Assembly: GCF_036237315.1 (NCBI RefSeq) | Contig: NZ_CP108356.1 | Location: 1,178,001-1,242,000, forward strand | Source of the DNA: Streptomyces sp. NBC_01351 | Lineage (GTDB): Bacteria; Actinomycetota; Actinomycetes; Streptomycetales; Streptomycetaceae | DNA: 64,000 nucleotides | Reading direction: 5' to 3' | Shown here: one piece after another, positions 16,060 to 25,052 of the stretch | Numbering within the stretch: position 1 is the first letter of the stretch | Layout of the letters: each line of letters begins with the position of its first letter | Translations under genes and position numbers: made by a program | Notes under the pieces: model-generated | The model's database searches: none | What the model saw: the letters and a program-made list of their open reading frames with translations, nothing else | Told to the model about the DNA's origin: nothing

Positions 16060-16964
16060 GCTCGCGCACCGGCCCCGTCGGGGTCATCGGAGCCGGAGCT
16101 GTCGGCCAGACCGTCTCAGCCCTCCTCGTGGCCGCCGGATGGTGCGAGGAAATCCTGATCGCCTCCGGCAGCGACCGCTCGGCCGCCGCTCTGGTCACCG
16201 ACCTCCAGGACATGGCCCAGATCGTCGGCTCGCCCGTCCGGGCCCAGACTGCCCAACCCGCCGACATGCGCGACTGCGCGGCCGTGGTCGTCGCCCCCCG
16301 GGCGAAGTTCACCAACACCGCGACCGCCGACGTCCGGATGGCCGGTCTGGAGGCCAACGCCCCGCTGATCGCCGCCCTGGCCCGCTCCCTGACCGGGTAC
16401 GAGGGGACGGCCGTGGTCGTCACCAACCCCGTCGACCCTTTGACGTGGCTGTTCGCCCGCGCCTCCGGCGCGGCCCGCGTGTACGGGGTCGGCTCCGCCA
16501 CCGACACCGCCCGCTACCGCCTCGCGCTGGCCGCCGAACTCGCCGTCCCCGTAGAGAGCGTGGCCGGGCACGTGATCGGCGAACACGGCGACGCCGCCGT
16601 GCTGTGCACATCCACCACCCGGATCGACGGCCGCCGCGTCCGTGTACCCGTCCGGGCCGTACGGGCCGAGCTTGGCGCCCGCCCACGCCGCATCAACGCC
16701 GGGATCGGCCGGGGCCGCTGCGGCCCCGCCGGCGCTGTGCTCCACGCCCTCACCCACGCCCTCGGCCTTGAGGACGGGCCGGTTGAGCTGTCCGTCGACC
16801 ACCAGGGCGCCCAGCTCGGCCTGCCCGTCCACTTCACCGCCGGACGCCCGGCCGTCCGCCTGCCCCGCCTGGACCCGGCCGAACGGCGTCTCCTCGCCGC
16901 CGCCGACCACAAGATCCACCTCGCGTGCAAGGCGATCTCCCACCACCTCGAAGGAGCCCGATGA
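16056..16964 (+). CDS. Lactate/malate dehydrogenase-like NAD-dependent enzyme
   Basis: A 302-residue protein with an N-terminal Rossmann motif (GAGAVG, residues 12-17), VVVTNPVDPLT (the VTNPVD signature of the LDH/MDH family), TDTARYR (Asp150, Arg153/155) and GEHGD with the catalytic His177. The usual substrate-loop RKPGM is replaced by APRAKFTNT, so the substrate is probably not plain lactate or malate. It overlaps both neighbours by four bases, so it is co-translated with two kinase-like genes in a lanthipeptide cluster, not with central metabolism. A role in reducing a 2-oxo group on the peptide is an inference. Confidence 0.8.
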   Translation: MSSRTGPVGVIGAGAVGQTVSALLVAAGWCEEILIASGSDRSAAALVTDLQDMAQIVGSPVRAQTAQPADMRDCAAVVVAPRAKFTNTATADVRMAGLEANAPLIAALARSLTGYEGTAVVVTNPVDPLTWLFARASGAARVYGVGSATDTARYRLALAAELAVPVESVAGHVIGEHGDAAVLCTSTTRIDGRRVRVPVRAVRAELGARPRRINAGIGRGRCGPAGAVLHALTHALGLEDGPVELSVDHQGAQLGLPVHFTAGRPAVRLPRLDPAERRLLAAADHKIHLACKAISHHLEGAR

Positions 16965-18067
16965 CCCTCGCGACCCGCATCAGCGCCGCCCAAGCCCACG
17001 TCACCGTTACCAGCAGTACGGCGGTGATCACCGACTGGTCCATGCGCTATTTCGGCCCGTGGTGGAACGCCGTGGACGCCGTCGCCCCGCACGCGGGTCC
17101 GGTCGTGGCCGCCGACGTCGAGGCGGTCGAGGTTGCCGCCCTCGCCCAACAGATCGGCGAGGGCCGGCACCAGGAGTGCGTGTACGCCAACGAGCCCATG
17201 CTCTACGCCCGGGGCAACGACGGTGTCGTGGCCGCTGTCCAGCCGGGCGAGCGCCTGGCCTACCGGTACGAGCCCGGCCTCCTGCGGATCGTCGGCTGCG
17301 ACGAGGTGCCCGTCGCGCTCGCCGCCGCCCGCCTGGCCCGCGAGGTCCTGCGCTCCAGGCTCCTCACAGACGGCTGGCGCATCCTGCACGCCTCCGCAGC
17401 CGTCCGCGACGGGCGTACCGTGCTGGCCCTCGGCGAGAAGGGCGCGGGAAAGTCCACCGTCGGGTTCCTCCTGGCCCGCGCCGGATGGCAGCTACTGGCC
17501 AACGACCGCGTGTTCGTCCGCCCCAACGAAGACGGCGGGGTCGCCGTGCTGCCGTGGCCGTCGGCCGCCGCGATCGGTCTCGGCTTCCTCGACGCCATCG
17601 GTCTCTATGACGACGTACGTGCCCGCGTCCTGTCCGGGGAACAGCTCCACCCCACCCAGCACGAGTCCGTCACCCGCGCCCTTCTGGACGGCCGTCGCCT
17701 GCCCATTCGCTCCTCTTCCGGCAAGGAGCTCAAGCCGCAGTTCTTCCCGGACCAGCTGGTGACCTGGCTCGGGTTGACCCTGGCCACCGAGGGCAGCGCC
17801 GCCAAGATCGTCTTCCCGCGTATCGACCCCGACGCCGCCCCGGCCGTCCTCAGCGAGGGCAGGGCCTTGGGCGAGGACGACTTCTTCACTGGGGCCACCG
17901 AGGACCGCTACCCCGACGTCTTCGGCCTCGCCCCCACCGGCGAAGCCAGCCGGGTCACCCGCGAACTCCTGGCCACCCGTCTCGCCGACCTGCCCCGCCA
18001 CAGCGTGGTCCTCGGCCACGACGTCAAGGCGAACGCCGAATTCCTCGCCGAACTCGCCACCACCTGA
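16961..18067 (+). CDS. HprK-like P-loop kinase
   Basis: A 368-residue protein with the Walker A GEKGAGKST (Lys164) after ILHASAAVRDGRTVLALG. The arrangement is that of HPr kinase/phosphorylase-related proteins found in RiPP clusters. LLANDRVFV about 25 residues later fits the acidic metal-binding segment. In lasso-peptide clusters such kinases phosphorylate the C-terminal Ser of the precursor, and the precursor in this cluster also ends in Ser. The start ATG overlaps the previous stop (ATGA), with AAGGAG upstream. The function here is inferred from family and context. Confidence 0.75.
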   Translation: MTLATRISAAQAHVTVTSSTAVITDWSMRYFGPWWNAVDAVAPHAGPVVAADVEAVEVAALAQQIGEGRHQECVYANEPMLYARGNDGVVAAVQPGERLAYRYEPGLLRIVGCDEVPVALAAARLAREVLRSRLLTDGWRILHASAAVRDGRTVLALGEKGAGKSTVGFLLARAGWQLLANDRVFVRPNEDGGVAVLPWPSAAAIGLGFLDAIGLYDDVRARVLSGEQLHPTQHESVTRALLDGRRLPIRSSSGKELKPQFFPDQLVTWLGLTLATEGSAAKIVFPRIDPDAAPAVLSEGRALGEDDFFTGATEDRYPDVFGLAPTGEASRVTRELLATRLADLPRHSVVLGHDVKANAEFLAELATT

Positions 18068-18087
18068 ACCCGCGGCAGGTACTCAAC

Positions 18088-18110
18088 AGCACCACGCCGG
18101 CGTGCGTGCT
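18088..18110. repeat. Cluster palindrome, copy 2
   Basis: AGCACC...GCCGGC...GTGCT, followed by CCCGGTCACC. It is preceded by GCGGCAGGT, as in copy 1. It lies between the HprK-like gene and the methyltransferase. Confidence 0.65.
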
Positions 18111-18250
18111 CCCGGTCACCTCCGCCGGGCGCGTCCCCACCAACACCACACCCGGTACGGCCGGTGGTGTGAGCTGAACCCCCGCCACGGGCCCCCGGGG
18201 CGGGACGTGGCGGGACCTGCCACGGAGACCGACAAGAAGGAAGAGAGACG

Positions 18251-19495
18251 TTGACCGACACGACGGATGACAATGCGGCCGCGCTGCGCCAGGCGATGAC
18301 CAGCGACATGGTCAAGGCCGGAATGATCACGAGCGAGCGGGTCGAAGCCGCGTTCCTGACGGTCGCCCGTCACCGGTTCGCGCCCGAAGCGACGCCCGAG
18401 AAGGCATACGAGGTGGAGTCGGCGGTCCCCACCAAGAGGGACCAGCACGGCATCGCCGTCAGCTCGGTATCGGCGCCGCGCATTCAAGCCATGATGCTGG
18501 AGCAGGCCGAGCTGAAGCCCGGTCAGGACGTGGCCGAAGTCGGATCGGGCGGCTGCAACGCCGCGCTCATGGCCGAACTCGTCGGCGACGACGGGGTGGT
18601 CACCACCGTCGACATCGACGCCGACGTCACCGCGCGGGCCCGCAAGCTCCTGGACGAGAACGGCTACGCCCGGGTCAAGGTCCACACCGTCGATGCTGAG
18701 GGCGGTATCCCGGACACCGGAGCCCTCGACCGGCTGATCGTCACCGCCGGGGCCTGGGACATCCCGCCCGCCTGGACCGACCAGCTGAGCGACGGCGGGC
18801 GCCTCGTCGTCCCGCTGCGGATGCGGGGCCTGAGCCGGTCGGTTGCTTTCGACCTCGACGGCGACCGGCTCGTCTCCCGGTCCGCCCAGATGTGCGGCTT
18901 CGTCACGATGCAGGGCGCCGGAGAACACCAGGAACGCCTGCTCCTGCTGCGGGGCAGGGAGATCGCCCTGCGCTTCGACGAGGGCTGGCCCGAGGACCCG
19001 GAGGCCCTGAACGGTGTGTTCGACACCGAGCGGGCCGAAGTCTGGTCCGAGGTCACCGTGGCCATGAGCGAGCCGTTCACCGGCCTGCAGATGTGGCTGG
19101 CGACCGCCCTGGACGGCTTCTGCCTCATGTCCGTGGACGGGGACCTGGACACCGGTCTCGTCGCCCCGCAGAACAAGTCGGCCTGCCTGTCCCTCCTCGA
19201 CGGGGCTTCCCTCGCCTACATGACCATCCGACGCAACGGCGACCGGGCCGAGTTCGGGGCGCACGGCTACGGCCCCGACGCCAAGGCCGTGGCCCAGGCC
19301 CTGGTGGAGGAGATCCGCGTCTGGGACCGCGACCACCGCCGCAGCGAGCCGGTGATCTACGCCTACCCCGCCACGACCCCCGAGTCCGAGCTGCCCGCGG
19401 GTCGTGTCATCACCAAGCGGCACCGCCGCATCGTCATCTCCTGGCCCCGCGAGGACCAGGCCAACAAGAGCACCACCGCGAACAAGGAGAAATGA
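18251..19495 (+). CDS. FxLD-system PIMT-type O-methyltransferase
   Basis: A 414-residue protein whose N-terminal 230 residues match protein L-isoaspartate O-methyltransferases: VSAPRIQAMMLEQAELKPGQ, then the SAM motif VAEVGSGGCNAALMAEL. The C-terminal 180 residues are the extra domain of the methyltransferases paired with FxLD lanthipeptides. Known relatives methylate an Asp of the modified peptide, giving an aspartimide and then isoaspartate. The start is TTG at 18251 after GGAAGAGAG. It lies directly before the precursor; its stop overlaps an ATG at 19492. Confidence 0.85.
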   Translation: MTDTTDDNAAALRQAMTSDMVKAGMITSERVEAAFLTVARHRFAPEATPEKAYEVESAVPTKRDQHGIAVSSVSAPRIQAMMLEQAELKPGQDVAEVGSGGCNAALMAELVGDDGVVTTVDIDADVTARARKLLDENGYARVKVHTVDAEGGIPDTGALDRLIVTAGAWDIPPAWTDQLSDGGRLVVPLRMRGLSRSVAFDLDGDRLVSRSAQMCGFVTMQGAGEHQERLLLLRGREIALRFDEGWPEDPEALNGVFDTERAEVWSEVTVAMSEPFTGLQMWLATALDGFCLMSVDGDLDTGLVAPQNKSACLSLLDGASLAYMTIRRNGDRAEFGAHGYGPDAKAVAQALVEEIRVWDRDHRRSEPVIYAYPATTPESELPAGRVITKRHRRIVISWPREDQANKSTTANKEK

Positions 19496-19497
19496 TC

Positions 19498-19677
19498 ATG
19501 ACCAAGCAGATCGCCACGGCAACGACCGGCCTGAGCGGCGAATTCAACCTGGACGTGCGCGTGGTCGAGGCCGGGGCGCCCGTCGCGAGCCTCCTGCGCA
19601 GCACCGACGACGGCTGCGGCTCGACCTGCTCCAACGGCTCCACCGCGTGCGCGTCCTCCGTCAACGACCCCTCCTGA
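19498..19677 (+). CDS. FxLD-family lanthipeptide precursor
   Basis: A 59-residue peptide. The leader has FNLD at residues 16-19 followed by VRVVE, the FxLD motif recognised by class I LanB enzymes. The C-terminal half carries three Cys (40, 44, 51) and many Ser/Thr (35, 36, 42, 43, 45, 48, 49, 53, 54, 59) for dehydration and thioether formation. Asp38-Gly39 is the best aspartimide-forming pair, and the peptide ends NDPS. AAGGAGA lies seven bases before the ATG at 19498; the ATG at 19492 is too close to it. The leader cleavage site is not known. Confidence 0.92.
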   Translation: MTKQIATATTGLSGEFNLDVRVVEAGAPVASLLRSTDDGCGSTCSNGSTACASSVNDPS

Positions 19678-19702
19678 CCGAACCGCCGCGAAGGTGAGGC
19701 GG

Positions 19703-19726
19703 AGCACGGCGGCCGGCCGCCGTGCT
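19703..19726. repeat. Cluster palindrome, copy 3 (perfect)
   Basis: A perfect 24-base inverted repeat, AGCACGGCGGCC and its reverse complement, followed by CCCCGTCACC. It is placed between the precursor and lanB, where a partial terminator could set the precursor-to-enzyme ratio. Confidence 0.75.
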
Positions 19727-19819
19727 CCCCGTCACCTGCACCATCCCCGCCGCCGGGCACACGTGTGTGCCCGGCGGCACCACGACCACACCACGACAGC
19801 TGCCAGGGGGCGAAGAGTT

Positions 19820-22789
19820 ATGGGGCGCGGAGCACGGCTGTACCGGCACACGCAGGCCCTGATGGTGCGGGCCACCACGCACCCCGGCACAGGGGTTCCC
19901 GCGTCCGACGTGGACCTGTCCGGGCCCGGCGGGCCCGAACGCGGCCGGGCCTGGCTGGCGGCCGTCGGGGAGCATCCCCAGGCCCGGCAGGCGCTGGAGG
20001 CCGCAAGCCCCGTCCTGTCCGCGCAGACCACGGCCCTGCTCACCGCTCCCGTGCCGTCCGAGAAGGAGGTCCGGCGGCTGGTGCATTCCACCGCCGCCTA
20101 CCTGCTGCGCTGGCAGGGACGGGCCACCCCGTTCGGGTACTTCGCCGGAGTCGCGTCGGCCCGCACCGGGACCACGCTGCAGGCCCTGTGGGGTCCCGGG
20201 CACCGGGCCGTGCTGCGGCCGGACGCCGTCTGGCTGGGCGCCGTGACCGACCAGCTCGCCTCACACGCTGGCATCCGCGAACGTCTGCTCGTCGTGGCGA
20301 ACCCGGCCGCGTGTGCCCGGGGAGGCCGGATCGCGGGGCCCGGCCGTACGCCCGCCGACGGCCTCTCCCCGTTGGAGGTGTCCGTGGCGGCCACCGGGCC
20401 CGTCCGTACCGCCCTGGCCGCCGCCACCGCCCCCGCCTTGTTCCCGGACGTCGCCAAAGCCGTCGCCGCCGACTACCCGCACGCCGACAACGAGAGCGTC
20501 CACGGCCTCCTCGTCCAGCTCTTGGAGCATGGCGTGCTGCTGTCCGTCCTGGATGCCACGGCCACGGCCGCCGACCCGCTCGCCCAGCTCCGTACCCTCA
20601 CCGACCCCGCCGTCACGCCCGGTCCTCTCCTGGCCCCCACCGCGGAGGTGACCGGCAGCACCTCGCCGTCCTGGCCGGACACGGTCCTCGACGCCCAGGT
20701 CACCATTCCCGCCGGCGTGCTGTCCGAGGCCGAGTCGGCGGCGTCGGTGCTGGCCCGGCTCTCGCCGTACCCGTTCGGGAATCCGGCCTGGCGTGACTTC
20801 CACCAGCGATTCCGTCAGACGTACGGGGCCGGTGCTGCCGTGCCCGTCGTGGAGTTGGTTGGTGACGGGGGGCTCGGCTTCCCGCCCGGGTTCCTGGGGT
20901 CTGACCGCCCGACCCCGGCCCGGATGCTGTCCGCCCGTGACGAAGCGTTCCTCGCGCTCGCCCAGCAGGCCGCCCTCGACGGGGCCCGCGAGGTGGCCCT
21001 CACCGAACCCCTCCTCGCCTCGCTGGCCGTGGTCGACGCCGACGAGCTGGTGCCGCCGCCCTCGGTGGAGCTTGCCTTCCAGCTCTACGCCGACGATGCG
21101 GACGCCGTACGGCGGGGCCGGTTCGAGCTGTGGCTGACCTCAGCGGCCCGGCCCTCATCGTCCATGGCCGGACGGTTCGCCGACCTCCTGCCCGAGCTGG
21201 ATGCCGCCGCGCTGGCCGCCGCCCTGGCGGGCCCGGCCGGGCCGCTGCCCGCCCAGCTCGTCTTCCCGGCCCGCAGACGGCGGAGCTCCAACGTCATCCG
21301 GACCCTGCGCCTGCTGGAGTACACGATCTCCCTCGGCTGGCCCGAACCCGGGCCCGGCAGCATCCCGCTCGACGATCTCGCCGTCACCTGCGACGCCCGC
21401 CACCTGTACCTGATCCGCTCCTCCACCGGACAAGTCATTGAGCCCCGCGTGCTGCACGCCCTGGAGCCGCGCGTGCAGACGTCGCCGCTGGCCCGGTTCC
21501 TCGCCGAAGTCGCAGGCGCCCGCCGTACCGTCTGGCAGCTGCCCGACTGGGGCGCCGCCTCCCGCCTCCCGTTCCTGCCCCGACTCCGGCACGGCCGGAC
21601 CGTCCTGGCCCCGGCCCGCTGGCTACTGGCCGCAAGCTTGTTACCCGGCCCGGCCGCCGCGCGCTCCGTGTGGGAGGGGGCATTCGCCTCATGGCGGGAC
21701 CGGCAGCGCGTCCCGGCGCGGGTGGTCCTGGCCGAGACCGAGTTGCGGCTGCCCCTCGATCTGGACCTGCCACTCCACCGCGAACTCCTCCGGGCCCGCC
21801 TGGATCGGGCCGGGGAGGTGGAGGTGCGTGAAGCACCTTCGCCGGCCCCAGGCTCCACCTCACCTTCCGCGGGCGGGTTCATGGGCCGCGCCCACGAGTT
21901 CCTGACCGTCCTGCACGCCACTGCCCCCACCCCCGCCCCCGCCGGGCCCGCCGTCCCGGCGGCCATACAGCAGATGCCTGGGGTGTCCCGCATGGTGTGC
22001 GCGCACCTGCACGTGCACCCCGCCCGGCAGGACGAAGTCCTGACCGAGCATCTGCCCCGTCTGCTCGACGGATGGAGCCCGGCGCCGGGCTGGTGGTTCA
22101 CCCGCCACCACGACGCCTCCCACCCCTACCGCGACCGCCCCCTGGTACTCAACCTCCACCTGGACGGCGTCGCCGCTTGGGGGCAGGCCGCCGAACGGCT
22201 CGGTACCTGGGCCGACGAGCTGCGAGGCCTCCGTCTCGCCTCCCGGCTGGACCTGGTTGCCTACCGGCCGCAGGACGGCCGTTACGGGCGCGGGGCGGCC
22301 CGCGAGGCCGCCGAGCGGGTGTTCGCCGCCGACAGCGGGGCCGCGCTCGCCCAGATCGCGTACGCGACCCGTACCGGCCTTCCGGCCCAATCGGTTACCG
22401 CCGCTTCGCTCGCCGACCTCGCCACCGCGTTCGCGCCCTGCCCTGCCGACGGCTGGGCGTGGCTCGTCGCAGCCCTGCCGCGCGAGAGCGGACCCGTCGA
22501 TGCCGCCCTCATCCGGCACGTGCGTGCCCTCACCGCCCCTGGCGCCGCCTGGCGCGACGACCCGGACGCCGCTGCCATGGCCGGGGCGTGGGCGGCCCGC
22601 GCCGACGCACTCGCCGCCTACCGGAACACCCTCGCCGAGCAGCGGGAACCGATGACCGTGCTCCGCTCCCTCCTCCACCTCCACCACGTTCGCGCTCGGG
22701 GAGGCGGCCCGGACGCCGAGCGGGTCACCCATCGCCTCGCCCGCACCGCCGCCCTCCCGCACACCCACCTGCGCAAGGCCCTCCGGTGA
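19820..22789 (+). CDS. lanB: Class I lanthipeptide dehydratase LanB (full length)
   Basis: A 989-residue protein. The N-terminal glutamylation domain starts near RLYRHTQALMVRATTH and includes YLLRWQGRATPFGYFAGV, typical of LanB. The last about 300 residues, after MGRAHEFLTVLH, form the SpaB_C elimination domain. The enzyme uses glutamyl-tRNA to activate Ser/Thr and then eliminates glutamate to give dehydroamino acids. The ATG at 19820 has AGGGGG nine bases upstream. Its stop overlaps the lanC start (GTGA). A second, separate SpaB_C-like protein lies downstream. Confidence 0.9.
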   Translation: MGRGARLYRHTQALMVRATTHPGTGVPASDVDLSGPGGPERGRAWLAAVGEHPQARQALEAASPVLSAQTTALLTAPVPSEKEVRRLVHSTAAYLLRWQGRATPFGYFAGVASARTGTTLQALWGPGHRAVLRPDAVWLGAVTDQLASHAGIRERLLVVANPAACARGGRIAGPGRTPADGLSPLEVSVAATGPVRTALAAATAPALFPDVAKAVAADYPHADNESVHGLLVQLLEHGVLLSVLDATATAADPLAQLRTLTDPAVTPGPLLAPTAEVTGSTSPSWPDTVLDAQVTIPAGVLSEAESAASVLARLSPYPFGNPAWRDFHQRFRQTYGAGAAVPVVELVGDGGLGFPPGFLGSDRPTPARMLSARDEAFLALAQQAALDGAREVALTEPLLASLAVVDADELVPPPSVELAFQLYADDADAVRRGRFELWLTSAARPSSSMAGRFADLLPELDAAALAAALAGPAGPLPAQLVFPARRRRSSNVIRTLRLLEYTISLGWPEPGPGSIPLDDLAVTCDARHLYLIRSSTGQVIEPRVLHALEPRVQTSPLARFLAEVAGARRTVWQLPDWGAASRLPFLPRLRHGRTVLAPARWLLAASLLPGPAAARSVWEGAFASWRDRQRVPARVVLAETELRLPLDLDLPLHRELLRARLDRAGEVEVREAPSPAPGSTSPSAGGFMGRAHEFLTVLHATAPTPAPAGPAVPAAIQQMPGVSRMVCAHLHVHPARQDEVLTEHLPRLLDGWSPAPGWWFTRHHDASHPYRDRPLVLNLHLDGVAAWGQAAERLGTWADELRGLRLASRLDLVAYRPQDGRYGRGAAREAAERVFAADSGAALAQIAYATRTGLPAQSVTAASLADLATAFAPCPADGWAWLVAALPRESGPVDAALIRHVRALTAPGAAWRDDPDAAAMAGAWAARADALAAYRNTLAEQREPMTVLRSLLHLHHVRARGGGPDAERVTHRLARTAALPHTHLRKALR

Positions 22790-23982
22790 ACGCCGCCACC
22801 GTCCTCAAGACTCGCTTCGGCCCGCGTCTGGCCGCTCCCGACCCGGCCGGGGACACCGCGCTCGGGCAGTCCCTCGTGGCTGGTGCGGCCGGGGTCGCCC
22901 TGTGGCACATCGAACGCGCCCTGACCGGGGCCGGTACGTGGGAGCAGGTCGGAGCATGGCTGACGGAGGCGACCCGCGCGGAGGTGACCGCAGCCGACAC
23001 CGCCTGCCTCAGCTACGGCGCCCCCGGTCTGGCGTTCGTCCTGCACGCGGCCGGAGCCGACGGCAACGACCGCTACCGCACCGCCCGGGACCGGCTCGAT
23101 GCGGCCACCGCCGCCCTCGCGCACCGCCGCGCCGAAGCCGCCCACGCCCGCATCCGGCGCGGCGAGCTGCCCGCGTTCGCCGAGTACGACCTGCTGCACG
23201 GCCTGACCGGCATCGGCGTGCACCTGCTGCTCCACACCCCCGGCAGCGACGCCCTCGCCGCCGTGCTCACCTACCTCGTCGCCCTCACCCGGCCCCTGAC
23301 CGTCCACGGGCAGACGCTGCCGGGCTGGTGGTGCGCCCACGACCCGCACCGCTTCTACGCCCCGGGCGGGCACGGCAACTTCGGCATGGCCCACGGCATC
23401 ACCGGCCCGCTCGCCCTCCTCGCCCAGGCCCAGCGGAGGGGCGTCGCCGTGGACGGGCAGCGCGAGGCCCTCGCCACCATCACCGCCTGGTTCGGCCAGT
23501 GGCGCCAGGACGGCGAGAGCGGCCCGTGGTGGCCGGAGACGATCACCCGCGAAGAGGCAGCGGCCGGACGCCCCAACGCGACCGGGCCATGGCGGCCGTC
23601 GTGGTGCTACGGCACCCCCGGCATCGCCCGCGCTCTCCAGCTCGCCGCCATCGCCACCGCCGACACCCGCCGGCAGGAAGCCGCCGAACACACGCTGGCC
23701 GCCTGCCTCGCCGACCCCCGCCAGCTTGCTGGGGTCACCGACGCCGGCCTCTGCCACGGTGCGGCCGGACTGTTCCAGACCGTATGGCGGGCAGCCCGCG
23801 ACGCCCGCACGCCGGGCCTCGGTGCCGCCGCCCGCCGCCTCGCGGACACGTTCACGAGCCAGCACGCGCCCGAGGACACCGGGTTCCTCGAAGGCGCCGC
23901 CGGACAGGCACTCGCCCAGGCCACCGCCTTCTGCGACCGGCCGCCCTCCTCCGGCTGGGACGCATGCCTCCTCATCACCTGA
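22786..23982 (+). CDS. lanC: Lanthionine cyclase LanC
   Basis: A 398-residue alpha-toroid protein with the LanC signatures: HGNFGMAHGITG, the zinc ligand Cys274 in SWCYGTPG, and Cys323-His324 in LCHGAAG. It adds Cys thiols to the dehydroamino acids made by LanB to form (methyl)lanthionine rings. The GTG at 22786 overlaps the lanB stop, so the two are translationally coupled. All three zinc ligands are present, so it should be active. Confidence 0.92.
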   Translation: MNAATVLKTRFGPRLAAPDPAGDTALGQSLVAGAAGVALWHIERALTGAGTWEQVGAWLTEATRAEVTAADTACLSYGAPGLAFVLHAAGADGNDRYRTARDRLDAATAALAHRRAEAAHARIRRGELPAFAEYDLLHGLTGIGVHLLLHTPGSDALAAVLTYLVALTRPLTVHGQTLPGWWCAHDPHRFYAPGGHGNFGMAHGITGPLALLAQAQRRGVAVDGQREALATITAWFGQWRQDGESGPWWPETITREEAAAGRPNATGPWRPSWCYGTPGIARALQLAAIATADTRRQEAAEHTLAACLADPRQLAGVTDAGLCHGAAGLFQTVWRAARDARTPGLGAAARRLADTFTSQHAPEDTGFLEGAAGQALAQATAFCDRPPSSGWDACLLIT

Positions 23983-24008
23983 CCCCCGCACCGGCCCAGG
24001 TGCTCCAG

Positions 24009-24031
24009 AGCACACGCGCCGGCTGCGTGCT
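24009..24031. repeat. Cluster palindrome, copy 4
   Basis: AGCACA.GCGCCGGCTGC.GTGCT, followed by TCCCGTCCCC and preceded by CAGGTGCTCC. It lies between lanC and the SpaB_C-type gene. Confidence 0.6.
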
Positions 24032-24065
24032 TCCCGTCCCCTTCTGCGGAGAGGAACCACTCCTG

Positions 24066-25052
24066 ATGAACGCCCCACACGCCCCCCAGAGCACTGAACA
24101 CGCCGTCCTCGCCGTCCTGTCCGGGCAGTCCCTCGCCGCCACCGCCGCCCGTGCGGGCATCGACGCCGAAGAACTCGGCGACGCCGTCACCCTCTACCAG
24201 GCAGCCGGGCAAGCCGTCCTCGCCGAGCAGGCTGCACGCCACGACTGGCACCAGGTCCGCATCGAGTTCGCCGACTTCGACCGCGCTGAAGACGCCGCCG
24301 CAACCCACCTCGCCCCCCGCCTGCGAACGCTGGAGGACAGCGGACTCCTGGCCGCATGGTGGTACATCCGCAAAGCGCCATGCTGGCGGCTGCGGCTGTT
24401 GCCCGCACCGGGCGCCGACCCCGCCCGCCTCCACGTCGCCACCTCCGAACTGCTCGGGGCACTCGTCCAGTCCGCAGAGATCATCCGCTGGTGGCCGACC
24501 GTCTACGAGCCGGAAGTCCTCGCCTTCGGCGGCCTGGAGGGCGTCGACACCGCCCACGGCCTCTTCCACGCCGACAGCCGCCACTTCCTCGCCCGCACCC
24601 ACCACCCCCAGGGCTTGGGGCGGCGCGAGATGTCGATGCTGCTGTGCACCGCCCTGTTCCGATCGGCCGGGCTGGATTGGTACGAACAGGGCGACGTGTG
24701 GGACCGGGTGGCCCGGATGCGGCCCCTGCCCGAGGACATCACCCCCGACCGCCTCAACGGCATGGGTGACGGACTGCGGCGGCTACTGGCCCTCGACACC
24801 CGCACTCTGAGCGGCCCCGGCGGCACGATGGAAGCAGCCGCCCCGTGGCTCGCCGCGTTCACGACTGTCGGGCAGGCCATCGGCAACGCTGCCCAGAGCG
24901 GCATCCTGCAACGCGGACCCCGCGACATCCTCGCCCACCACGTGATCTTCCACTGGAACCGTCACGGTCTCACCGCACGCGCGCAGGCCACCCTCGCGCA
25001 CGCCACCCGAGCCGTCATCATGAACCCGGCTTCCGCCGACCAGGAACCGTGA
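24066..25052 (+). CDS. Thiopeptide-type (SpaB_C-like) biosynthesis protein
   Basis: A 328-residue protein. After an N-terminal helical part it has DWHQVRIEFADFDRAEDAAA, WWYIRKAPCWRLRLL and a long C-terminal helical region, the layout of the stand-alone thiopeptide-type bacteriocin biosynthesis proteins related to the LanB elimination domain. The LanB in this cluster already has its own elimination domain, so this extra copy may be an accessory or replace it in part. FxLD clusters usually carry both. ATG at 24066. Confidence 0.85.
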   Translation: MNAPHAPQSTEHAVLAVLSGQSLAATAARAGIDAEELGDAVTLYQAAGQAVLAEQAARHDWHQVRIEFADFDRAEDAAATHLAPRLRTLEDSGLLAAWWYIRKAPCWRLRLLPAPGADPARLHVATSELLGALVQSAEIIRWWPTVYEPEVLAFGGLEGVDTAHGLFHADSRHFLARTHHPQGLGRREMSMLLCTALFRSAGLDWYEQGDVWDRVARMRPLPEDITPDRLNGMGDGLRRLLALDTRTLSGPGGTMEAAAPWLAAFTTVGQAIGNAAQSGILQRGPRDILAHHVIFHWNRHGLTARAQATLAHATRAVIMNPASADQEP

